A stretch of DNA of 64,000 bases from Heloderma charlesbogerti (taxonomy: Eukaryota; Chordata; Lepidosauria; Squamata; Helodermatidae): NCBI GenBank assembly GCA_026122225.1, contig JANEZZ010000307.1, positions 682,001-746,000 of the forward strand, written 5' to 3'. The notes beneath the pieces are model-generated. The model saw nothing but the letters and a program-made list of their open reading frames with translations. It was not told the origin of the DNA and did not search any database. Shown here one piece after another: positions 42,495 to 51,680 of this stretch (its first letter is position 1; every line of letters starts with the position of its first letter). The position numbers were made by a program, and so were the translations under genes.

Positions 42495-43985
42495 GGGAGT
42501 AAACCCTGGAGTTCCCAAAGGAACTGCATTGGATTGGTGCCATTTAATTTGTTCATGAATGATGTGGAGATGAGGGTGAGCAGTGAGGTAGCCCAAGTGT
42601 GCACATGATGCTAAATAATTCATAAATGTGAGATCCAAAATAGCAAATACAATTAAATGTAATTAAGTGCAAAGTGCAGAATATACATTGGGGTAGATAT
42701 CTATATCTATATCTTCCCCAATGGGGGAGATATACTGAAGTTATGAAGAGTATAACTTCAGCTATACTCTGAAGAGATCCTGTGACTATCCAGGAAAGAG
42801 ATCTTGAGATTGTGGTAGACCGTTCACAGAAAGTGTCAACTCAGTGTCCAGTGACAGGAAAAAGGCAAAACCTGTTGGAAATTATCTGGAAATGGACTGA
42901 AAGAAAAATTGCCAGTATCTTAATGCCTTGATATAAATCTACGGCGAAGTTGTATTTGGAATACTGGACAGTTCTAGACACAACATCTAGCAATGGAAAA
43001 GGTACAGAAAATAACTTTCCCTAGGAAGGTAAGTTAAAAGAGTTGAAGCTTTTTGGGCTTAGAAAATTTATGATTAAAGGGGAAGGTTTATACAAATTAT
43101 GAATGGTATGAATAAGGATAGATTTTGCTCTCATATTATTTGTTTATTTATCTATTAGATACCTTTCCCAGAAAAAGACTCAAGGTACCTTGCAACAGGG
43201 ATTAAAACATAGAAACATTTTAAAAACAATTTAAAACTGCTAAAAACGTTAACGATAAAATTCCAAGACCTGATAAAACAACTGAATCAAGAAGCCCATC
43301 AAATGCCTGGGAGTAGAGGAAAGTCTTAACCTTGTGCTGAAAAAGTAGAGAAAAGTCTTAACCTGGCATCAGACGGACTTCACCAGGAAGAGCATTCCAC
43401 AGTCAGGGGGGCCACCATCGAGAAGGCCCTCTCCCTTGTTGCCATCCTCCAAACCTCCCTTGGAGGAGGCACTTGGAGGAGGGCCTCAGATGTTGATTGT
43501 AGTGAACAGGTAGGTTTATACTGGGAAAGGTGCTCCATCAGGGACCTGAGGCATGTAAAGCTTTATAGGTTAAAATCAGCACTTTGAATTGGGCTCAGAA
43601 ATGTACAGGCAGCCAGTGCAAGCAGGCCAGAATCAGTGCTGTATGCTCAGACTCTCAGAAATAGGTGTTATATGCTCAAATTGGTCAGCAGTAGGCTCAG
43701 AACAGATGAAAGGAAGGACTACCTCACACAACATATCAGTGTTATATGAAACTCACGTATTGATGACTACTAGCTAAGATGGAGGATAGGTCCATCAACA
43801 GCTGTCAGGCCAGATAACCAAATGGAAACTCCATATTCAGAAGCAGTATAGCAGATGCAAGGGGTGGACAATGGGGGGAGGACTAGGAAACCCTCGTGGG
43901 TTGCTTGAGGGCTTCCCAAAGACAGTCCCTGTTACAAACGGGAAGTGGACCAGATGGTCTGATTCAGCAGGGCTCTTCTTATGTT
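42495..43985 (+). mobile_element. Old CR1-like LINE interrupted by another LINE
   Basis: Translated pieces still recall CR1 RT: VPKGTALDW then NLFMNDVEMR near 42510-42580, a DLEIVVDRS segment near 42805, and LYLEYWTV near 42950. The CR1-type end follows at 43656-43985, with GTGGACCAGATGGTCTGATT and GCAGGGCTCTTCTTATG. Between 43140 and 43650 lies a different LINE in opposite orientation. Many stops and indels; old. Confidence 0.65.
43140..43650 (-). mobile_element. LINE 3' region (L2-like) nested in old CR1
   Basis: Reversed LINE tail with TATTTGTTTATTTATCTATT, AGAGCATTCCACAGTCAGGG, CGAGAAGGCCCTCTCCCTTG, GTTAAAATCAGCACTTTGAA and GGCAGCCAGTGCAAGCAGG. It splits the CR1-like sequence at about 43135 and 43655. 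Confidence 0.65.
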
Positions 43986-44319
43986 TTTACTTGGCTTTTG
44001 TAAAGATTTCTGAGAAGTGCTTTGAGTACTTGAATTGTATTATATAAATGCCAAGTGTTAAGCCAGATGGCTTGTCACAACAACTGGGCCATTCTTTCTG
44101 ATATTGTTGTTGGTATCACTCAAGTGAACACAGGCATCGCATGGGGGCTTCTGCTGAAACCTCATGGTGTGATGCAGGTGAGGCTGGGATGCTCTCGCTT
44201 AGCTTCTTGTTTAAACTATGGTGGCATTGAAGTCTAGTGCTGTGGTGAAACCTTATCTGCCCTTTTGCAATATCTTCATTTCCCTGTGAAAGAGGTAATG
44301 GTTTTTCTGCCTCTTTCAT

Positions 44320-44902
44320 TGGGATGTTGAGAATTTTGGAGAAATTTCTCTGGGTGCAGGGCTTCAGTGCTTACCTTACCTTCAGGAGGTGGCTGAAGGG
44401 CGGGGGTGGGGTGATCTTTCTTTTACCATTTCCCCTTGTTCTGTCCTTGCAGCCTCCCTGGCTGCTTGAGCTTCTGGGAAAGCCCCCTCTTTAATGAGCT
44501 TCCGCCATGCATTAAAAACATGGTTGTTCAGGCAGGCATTTCGGGTGGGTTACGGTATTTTTTAGAAATATGATGTTTTTAATGTAGAATTTTATTCTTT
44601 TAAACTGTTCTATTATTGTACATCGCCCAGAGTGGCTGGGTGACCAGCCAGATGGGTGATTAATAAATTTAATAAATACATTTAATAAATAAAGGCACTC
44701 AGCAGGCAGCAGCACAGGGAGGCCTCAAGGGAGAAAGTCCTCCAGGGGGCTTTCCAAGAAGCTCAAGCAAACAGAGAGGCTGCAAGGATAGAACAGAGGA
44801 AAATGGTAAAACAAAGAGCACACACACCCCTCGGCCACCTCCTTACAGTAAGGTAAGCACTGAAACCCTGCACTGGAGAAATTTCTCCAAAATTCTCATA
44901 CC
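44320..44902. repeat. Inverted repeat with about 165-bp arms around an L2 tail
   Basis: The left arm 44325-44488 (GAGAATTTTGGAGAAATTTC, TTCAGTGCTTACCTTAC, TTTACCATTT, CCTTGCAGCCTC, GCTTGAGCTTCT, GGAAAGCCCCCT) has its complement at 44737-44902. The space between holds an L2 3' end and about 45 bp of loop. A palindromic transposable element receiving an L2 insertion near its centre is the simplest reading. Confidence 0.8.
44489..44694 (+). mobile_element. L2 LINE 3'-end fragment
   Basis: CTCTTTAATGAGCTTCCGCC, GTTGTTCAGGCAGGCATTT, ACATCGCCCAGAGTGGCTGG and AATTTAATAAATA repeats match the 3' end of the L2 copy at 22965-23160 closely. Confidence 0.88.
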
Positions 44903-45592
44903 TTCCCACAATTTTTGGGTGCAACTTTTCACCCCTTCCCCCTAACCAAAGGTCGAAAATAAATAGACTGAAAAATTCGACACAGTGCTATTGGAGTCCA
45001 TTGTGTTTTAAAGAAGCCATTTGCTTGAGGTTTCCACTGTGTATTGGGTAAAAAAGCCATCATTTGAATCCCAAATAAATTGCTTCAAGTAAATATATAA
45101 TGGGGGTTGGAGGATACAGAAAGTTGAATGTCTTGGTTGGATGGTATGATGTGCTGGAAAACCCCAGAATGCATTGCGTCGGCATGTCTGTTCTCTGTGT
45201 GTTTTAGGCAACCACAGAATTTCATGGTTAGTGTGTGTTTTCACATGCTCAGTATGTCAGTGAACATTATAGTTTGGCAGTGAACATTTTGTGCCTGAGT
45301 GGATTGAGCAATGGCTGCTGATGAGCCCGAGATGCATTTAGTCATAGAATAGTCATAGAATAGTAGGGTTGGAAGGGGCCCACAAGGCCATTGAGTCCAA
45401 CCCCCTGCTCAGTGCAGGAATCCAAGTCAGAGCATCCCTGACAGATGGCTGTCCAGCCTCGTCTTGAACGCCTCCAGTGTGGGAGAGCCCACCACCTCCC
45501 CAGGTAATTGGTTCCATTGTCGTATTGCTCTTACAGTCAAGACGTTTTTCCTGACGTTCAGCCGGAATCTGGCTTCCTGTAACTTGAGCCCA

Positions 45593-46531
45593 TTATTCCG
45601 TGTTCTGCACTCTGGGATGATCGAGAAGAGATCCTGGCCTTCCTCTCTGTGACAACCTTTCAAGTACTTGAAGAGTGCTATTCCGTTCCTGCACTCTGGG
45701 ATGATCCAAGGAGAGATCCTGGCCTTCTTCTCTGTGACAACCTTTCAAGTACTTGAAGAGTGCTATCATATCTCCCCTCAGTCTTCTCTTCTCAGGGTTA
45801 AACATGCCCAGTTCTTTCAGTCTCTCTTCATAGGGCTTTGTTTCCAGTCCCCTGATCATCTTTGTTGTCCTCCTCTGAACCCTCTCCAGTTTGTCTGCAT
45901 CCTTCTTAAAGTGTGGTGCCCAGAACTGGACACAGTACTCCAGATGAGGCCTAGCCAGTGCTGAGTAGAGGGGAACTAGTATTTCCCGGGATTTGGAAGC
46001 GATGCTTCTATGAATGCAGCCCAAAAGAGCATTTGCCTTTTTTGCAGCCGCATCACATTGTTGGCTCATCTTCAGCTTGTGATCGACAACAATTCCAAGA
46101 TCCTTCTCTCTTGTAGTGTGGTTGAGCCACGTATCCCCCATCTTGTAACTGTGCATTTGGTTTCTTTTTCCTAGGTGCAGAACTTGGCATTTATCCCTAT
46201 GAAATGTCATTGTGTTGTTTTCTGCCCAGCGCTCCAGTCTATCCAGATCACTTTGAATTTTGTTTCTGTCTTCCAAAGTATTAGCTATCCTGCCCAATTT
46301 TGTGTCATCTGCAAATTTGATCAGCATTGCCTGCACCTCCTCCTCCAAGTCATTAATAAAAATGTTGACGAGCACTGGGCCCAGGACTGAGCCCTGCGGT
46401 ACCCCACTCATTACCTCTCCCCAGTTTGAGAAGGTCCCATTGATAAGCACTCTTTGAGTCCGATTCTGTAGCCAACTGTGGATCCACCGGATTGTTGTTT
46501 CATCTAGCCCACTTTGAGCTAGTTTGCTCAT
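45593..46531 (-). pseudogene. CR1 copy 3 ORF2, RT catalytic part
   Basis: Starts at MSKLAQSGLDETTIRW, holds SGVPQGSVLGPVLVNIFIND (motif B), KFADDTKLG (motif C), HRDKCQVLHLG, LGIVVDHKLKMSQQCD and [14 protein letters not shown]. Motif A is lost by 5' truncation. Near the end an 84-bp duplication makes the frame repeat HPRV and then stop; the normal C terminus (NQLPGEVVGSPTLEAFK) is in another frame at 45427-45663. Confidence 0.92.
45605..45775. repeat. 84-bp tandem duplication inside CR1 copy 3
   Basis: GCACTCTGGGATGATC through TTGAAGAGTGCTAT occurs at 45607 and again at 45691. Small differences between the units suggest it is not brand new. Confidence 0.9.
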
Positions 46532-46578
46532 CAGGATATCAGTGTGCTCATCAGGATATCAGTTTGCTCATCAGGATT
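46519..46578. repeat. Three short direct repeats at the CR1 copy 3 5' end
   Basis: TTTGCTCATCAGGATATCAG, then GTGTGCTCATCAGGATATCA and TTTGCTCATCAGGATTTC, units of about 20 bp. Other CR1 copies have this phrase once. Confidence 0.9.
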
Positions 46579-46734
46579 TCTTCAGAATGATATAACCATG
46601 CATGCCCCTGGCTCATGAACATCTTGAGAGTGACCCAGAAACACTGACAGTTTTCTTGAAGCTTTAAGTTCCCTTTTTCTGCTTTTTTGTAATATTGATT
46701 TCCTGGAGAGGAGCCATGGTTCAGGGAATGAGTA

Positions 46735-47230
46735 CTGATTGATTGATTGAATGATTGATTGAATCGCCCTTCCACTCATGAGTGGTTGAGGTGGTTTACA
46801 ATAAAACTGAAAAAGATAAAATGCAAAACTTTGAAGGAGCTAGGACAAGGCAGATAAGATACAGATGTTACAAGAAAACAGGGGAGCCCTCTAAAATCAA
46901 GAAGTGGCGTTAATCTCTGAAAGTGTGGCAAAACAATATCGTTTTTACCAGCTATTTAAGGGAGCCAACCCTTTTAACCACTTTGTGCTCAGTGTTGTAG
47001 CAACACCAGTGATTTTTGCAGAGTCATTGTGTGAATCAGAAATAAAATTTAGTTTCTGAGAAGCAAATGTAGCAACCTAACCTCCCAGGAGTAGGAATTC
47101 CACAGCCAGTGTGCTGCTACATAAAAGGCCATGTTTCTAGTCTCCACCAACTTCACCTCTCTAAGAGGTAGGAGCTGGACGTGTAACAGGGCCTCAGAAG
47201 ATGAATGAAGACTCCCAGCGGCTTCATAAA
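46735..47230 (-). mobile_element. Old LINE 3' region (L2-like)
   Basis: TGATTGATTGATTGAA tail, GGTGGTTTACAATAAAACTG, AGGAATTCCACAGCCAGTGT, AGGCCATGTTTCTAGTCTCC and AACAGGGCCTCAGAAGATGA, as in the reversed LINEs at 34640 and 43140. A 100-bp segment shared with 48.26 kb sits inside. Confidence 0.6.
46972..47072. repeat. 100-bp direct repeat, copy 1
   Basis: TTTTAACCACTTTGTGCTCA to AGAAGCAAATGTAGCAACC. It matches 48257-48360 with about seven differences, all transitions by eye. Confidence 0.9.
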
Positions 47231-47390
47231 CAAGGTTGATGGACTTCCAGATATCCTGACCCCCAAGTGATCATGCTTTGTATCAGAAGATTTTTGGTTC
47301 AATCCCTGACATCCCAAATTAAAAAAGAGATCTCAAGTAGCAGGGTTGAATGAGACCTCTGTCTGAAATCCTTTGCCAGTTGGGGCAGAC

Positions 47391-47724
47391 TAGGGGTGTT
47401 GAACCTCTTTCAGACCAAGGACCAAATTCCATTTTGGAGAAGCTCTCAGGGGCTGCATTCCAGGGGTGGGTGGGACTGAAGGCAAAGGGGTAGGGCCAAA
47501 AATACTAGCATAGCTTAAAGCTCTCACTGCCAGTAACTAAGCCTTAGGAGAGGCATTTCAACCTTTTAGAGTGGGGGAAAAAACTGTACAAAAGTCAGGA
47601 AACCACCAAGAAAGGACGTGGGGCCAGAGGAAGGGAACATGGCCTTTTGGTGAGCCTCAGAGGGCTGGATTGGGACTCCCAAAGAGCTGGATTGGGACTC
47701 CAGGCATGAGGTTCTGCACCCTTG
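47391..47724. mobile_element. hAT-like MITE, TAGGGGTGTTGAACCTC ends
   Basis: 334 bp; starts TAGGGGTGTTGAACCTCTTT and ends GAGGTTCTGCACCCTTG (complement of the start, about 15 of 17). Flanks GGGCAGAC (47383-47390) and TAGCAGAC (47725-47732) look like an 8-bp duplication with two changes. A truncated relative is at 5479-5673. Confidence 0.75.
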
Positions 47725-47798
47725 TAGCAGACGGTACAGGCCTAGTCTGACCCAGAATGAGACCTCTTTATATGCTTGAAGAACTGGCCATACATTGG

Positions 47799-47995
47799 GA
47801 ACATAGGAAGCTTCCTTATATTAAGTCATATCATATCAATGGTCCATCTAGCTCAGTTTGACTTGTACTGACTAGCAGTGACTGTCCAGGGTTTCAGACA
47901 AGGGTCTCCCCTAGCCCTACCTGGAGATGCCAAGGATTGAACCTGGGACCTTCTGCAGACAAAGCAGGTGCTCTAACACCAAGGTGTTCTAACAC
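47799..47995 (-). mobile_element. tRNA-derived SINE, copy 3
   Basis: Reversed order: GAACATAGGAAGCTTCC (3' end), ATGGTCCATCTAGCTCAG, GTCCAGGGTTTCAGA, and ATTGAACCTGGGACCTTCTG (B box) with GCAGGTGCTCTAACACC (A box side). Diverged from copy 2. Confidence 0.8.
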
Positions 47996-48256
47996 CCTTC
48001 CCTTATATTGCTTACATGCTAGTCATTTAGAAGAGAAAGTGATCTCATGGTGCTGACAAAACTTCCTAACCATATCTTCTTATCCTCAAGATTATCATGG
48101 AGACAAAAGCCTTCATGATTTGCAAGATTTGGCATTAGGTAAGTCGAATGGATGCATCACTTTGGACAATACCATGGGAGAACTGGTCCATAATCGTAGT
48201 AATAGGAAAGAAATGAGTGTGTATTTACAGACCGTCCATCTGTCAAAACATTGATT

Positions 48257-48360
48257 TTTTTAACCATCTTGTGCTCAGCACTGTAGCAACGCCAGTGATT
48301 TTTGCAGAGTCATTGTGTGAATCAGAAATAAAATTTGGTTTCTGAGAAGCAAATGTAGCA
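48257..48360. repeat. 100-bp direct repeat, copy 2
   Basis: TTTTTAACCATCTTGTGCTC to GAGAAGCAAATGTAGCA. Same orientation as 46972-47072, 1.28 kb apart, with unrelated flanks. Confidence 0.9.
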
Positions 48361-49156
48361 TTATACTGAGAATTATAGACACAACTGATCAAGATCTCAT
48401 TGGTAACACCTTTCTAAGAAAAGCTGCTGCTTTTTGTTCTGTGGTATCTGTTTTAGGTTATTTTGCTCCCTGGGTTGCCTGTCTCTCATTTGCTTCCGTA
48501 ATAATACATGTTTGTATAAGTTATGTGGCTTTCGACAAACTGGTTAACAGGAGTGTTGACTTAAGACTCAAGGCAGCAGAACACAAATCTCCATTGAAAC
48601 AATGCCAGTTTGACCATGAGAAGCAGCATATATATAGAAAAGAACAGGGGGTCATAGTATTCTTCCATAGTTACACTTTTTCAAATCTTACCTCTTAGTT
48701 ATAATTTGTCATACAAATTTGCAGAAATGAAAGGTAAATCCCGGCTCAATAAAAATCAATTATTATTTTATCCCTATGACAGTTGAGTTGTCCAGAATTG
48801 TGTGATAGAGAAATGTTCAGTTTTAAAGGACTTTGATAGGCTGTAAATATTGGCACAGGGGTATCATTTGTTGGACCAAATGTCGGTAAAAGAGTATGTA
48901 AGCTTTCACTAGCCACAGAACTCTTCATATGGCATAACAGAAAAGTAAGTAATTCTCAATTATACAGAAGAATACTTACGGATGCAAATTCTTCTAGACA
49001 CAAGCCTTTTTCCACATTGAGTTATATAATACATATATTATACAGAGGTTCAGCTTCACTTTTTTTTTCTCTGAGGCAAAATGCTGCTTTGTAATTTTGT
49101 TCTTAGGTTCTTTAACTGATTGTTACTATTCTGTCATTTTATACACAGTATACATC
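48361..49156. other. Unassigned intronic sequence
   Basis: No exon or clear repeat. Confidence 0.45.
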
Positions 49157-49699
49157 ACTTAGAGCAGGGGTGCCCAACGCAGTGCCCATGGGTGCCATGG
49201 CACCCACAGGCACCTCCAATGGCATCCACAGATGGGTTTCTAGTGTGGCACCCGCAGGGTGTTTTTTTAATTAAAAAAAACCTTTTTTTAACCCCCTTTT
49301 TAAAATATACACACATGGATTTATTTATATTCATAGCAATGAATACATATAAAATGCATATGACGTTCTAGCAATTATACATATGGGCCAAATACCCAAA
49401 TAAATATCCCATTAAAGGTGGCGTCTATATGACACCCGTTCAAATACTGAAAGTGTTGTAAGGTCCTCAATCCATTGCATTACAGGAGGTGAATGTTTAT
49501 CCTTACAATGTTGTAATATCAGTGATTTAGCTGTCAAAAGGACACTGAGAATCCATTTACACTGACCATGTCTTAATTTCCATGAAACAGATAAATAATG
49601 TAAAAGAACATGTACATCAGTGAATATTAAAGGCTGTTCCAGTATAAAATAATAACCTCCTCCCCAAAAGAAGCAACTACTGGACATTGCCAAAACATA

Positions 49700-50964
49700 C
49701 AGTGCCTGGCATAAGTATTCACCCATCTACCCTTTGACTTTTCCATATTTTGTTGTGTTACAACCTGGAATTAAAACAGATTTAATTGGCATTGTTACCA
49801 TTTGATTTACACAACATACTTAACATTTTGAAGGTGCACAATATTTTTATTGTGGCACAAAAGTTAATTAAATAAAAACAAGCTGGCATTTGTTGGTTTG
49901 CATAAGTATTCACCCGCCTGAGCCAATACTTGGAAGAAGCACCTTTGGCAGCAATTACAGCTATGAGTCTTTTTGGGTAGGCCTCTACCAGCTTTGTACA
50001 TCTGGAACCTGCAATTTTTGCCCATTCTTGGCAAAATTGCTCAAACTCTGTCAGGTTGAATGGCGACTGGGTGAACAGCAATTTTCAAGTCATGCCAACA
50101 GTTGTCAATTGGAGTGAGGTCTGGGCTTTGACTGGGCCATTCTAAGACATTCAGGTTCTTGTTTATAAACCACTCCACTGTAACTTTGGCTATGTGTTTA
50201 GGGTCATTGTCCTGCTGGAAGGTGAACCTTCGTCCCTGTCCCAAGTGTCTTGCTAACTGAAACAGGTTTTCCTCTAGTATTGCCCTGTATTTGGCTCCAT
50301 CCATCTTGCCCTCAGTCCTCACCAGTTTCCCAGTCCCTGCCGATGAATAGCATCCCCATAACATGATGCTGCCACCACCATGCTTCACTGTGGGGACGGT
50401 GCTCTCAGGGTGATGAGCACTGTTGGCTTTGTGCCACAGATAACGTTTTGCGGTAGGGCCAAAAAGTTCAGTTTTGGTCTCATCAGACCAGAGAACCTTT
50501 TCCCACATGTTTGCTGTGTCTCCCACATGCCTTCTGGCAAAATCCAAATGGGATTTGATATGGGTTTTTTTTTCCAGCAATAGCTTTCTTCTTGCCACTC
50601 TTCCGTAAAGCCCAGCTTTTTGGAGTATCTGAGTATTAATTGTCCCATGGACATTTTCTCCCATCTCAGCTGTGAATCTCTCCAGCTCCTCAGAGTTACT
50701 ATTGGCCTCTTGGTTGCTTCCGTGACTAATGCCCTCCTTACCCAGTCACTGAGTTTTGGTGGACAGCCTTCTCTAGCCACAGTCGCGGTTGTGCCATATT
50801 CTTTCCATTTGTAAAATATGTAGATTTTTCCCCACTTCAACATTATGGACTGTTTTGTGTAGATCAGTGTCAAGAAATCCTAATTAAATCCATTTTAATT
50901 CCAAGCTGTAACACAACAAAATGTGGAAAAGTCAAAGGGGGGTGAATACTTACGCAAAGCACTG
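49700..50964 (-). mobile_element. Tc1-type DNA transposon with long terminal repeats
   Basis: A complete element between TA dinucleotides (49698-49699 and 50965-50966). Inverted ends of about 85 bp start CAGTGCCTGGCATAAGTATT on the left and CAGTGCTTTGCGTAAGTATT on the right (read inward), and share TTTTGTTGTGTTACA. The transposase lies between on the - strand but is broken. Confidence 0.93.
50041..50873 (-). pseudogene. Tc1 transposase, frameshifted, third acidic residue changed
   Basis: The N-terminal DNA-binding part is in frame 50385-50873 (GTTATVAREGCPPKLSDWVR). The catalytic part is in frame 50041-50664: LWSDETK (first Asp), FTFQQDNDPKH (second Asp), then SPDLTPIDNCWHDLK, where Tc1 enzymes normally have Glu (PIEN). 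So DD34E reads DD34D. With the frameshift it is inactive; the frame also runs past the usual end. Tc1 enzymes cut and paste at TA sites. Confidence 0.9.
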
Positions 50965-51334
50965 TATGTTTAATACAGTTAATACCAGCACTGTATGCTG
51001 GTTGTATTGCACCACCAGCAACTAACCAAATTAGACAATTCCTTATTAAAGAGATGTTGCAGTGTCCAATAGACATGAAACAAAAGTTTTCCTGAATAAG
51101 ATGCAGCATAAGATCCACAGACTCCACAGGTAGATGCCAAAGTGATGATCTGCTGATTAGGCATTTTGTGGCAGTGCCCACAGCAGGGTTGAAAATTCCC
51201 AAATGTGCCCATGGGTCCAAAAAGTTTGGGGACCCTGGCTTTAGAGTGCTCTGAATGAAAAATTAATAAAACTCCTAAATGTAATAAATAATAATGAGCT
51301 ATTGTAATGATCCTAGAACCCTAGACCTATCTAT

Positions 51335-51525
51335 TCAAGATCTGTGTTGCAGTGGAATGGAGAATGATGGACTGGAAAATTGTAGATTCAAATTTCCTCT
51401 CAGCCATGAAATTCACTGGGTCATCTGCCAGCTTCCTATCTCGCAAGGTTATTGTGAGGACAAAATGGGCAGGGAGGCCCATGTACATGGCCCTGAACTC
51501 CTTAGGAGATAGCAAATAAGTAAAA
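51335..51525 (+). mobile_element. MIR/CORE-like SINE, copy 3
   Basis: GTGTTGCAGTGGAATGGAGA, TAGATTCAAATTTCCTCTCA (B box region), CACTGGGTCATCTGCCAGCT, AAGGTTATTGTGAGGACAAA and CTGAACTCCTTAGGAGATAG, in the + strand order of the family seen reversed at 29376. Confidence 0.7.
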
Positions 51526-51544
51526 AAACAAAACAAAACCCTGC

Positions 51545-51680
51545 TGTTTTGTCATTAAAAACAACAAAGAGTCCTGTGGCAACTTAAAGACTAACAAATT
51601 CATTCTGGTATAATTAGTCTTTAATGTTCCACAAGAATCTTTGTTGTTTTTGCTGCAATAGACTAACACTGCTACCCTCT
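51545..51680. mobile_element. Inverted pair of Penelope-like tails
   Basis: AACAACAAAGAGTCCTGTGG and AAGACTAACAAATTCATTCT on the left are complementary to TTAGTCTTTAATGTTCCACA and AGAATCTTTGTTGTTTTTG on the right, followed by ACTAACACTGCTACCC. The unit is the same as at 41430-41475. Such inverted ends fit the pseudo-LTR organisation of Penelope-like elements. Confidence 0.6.

Larger units (their letters stand above)
45342..46578 (-). mobile_element. CR1 LINE, copy 3, 5' truncated
   Basis: The 3' end at 45342 has the CATAGAATAGT repeat. ORF2 is open for 312 codons (45593-46531). An 84-bp tandem duplication lies at 45605-45775. At the truncated 5' end the phrase TTTGCTCATCAGGATATCAG is present three times (46519-46578). 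Only the last third of ORF2 is present. Confidence 0.94.
49165..51238. mobile_element. hAT-like element carrying a Tc1 insertion
   Basis: Begins CAGGGGTGCCCAACGCAGTG and ends TTTGGGGACCCTGG; both sides also share CCCATGGG. Flanks ACTTAGAG (49157-49164) and CTTTAGAG (51239-51246) form a near-perfect 8-bp duplication. Without the 1265-bp Tc1 insert it is about 0.8 kb, with no transposase frame, so non-autonomous. Confidence 0.75.
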
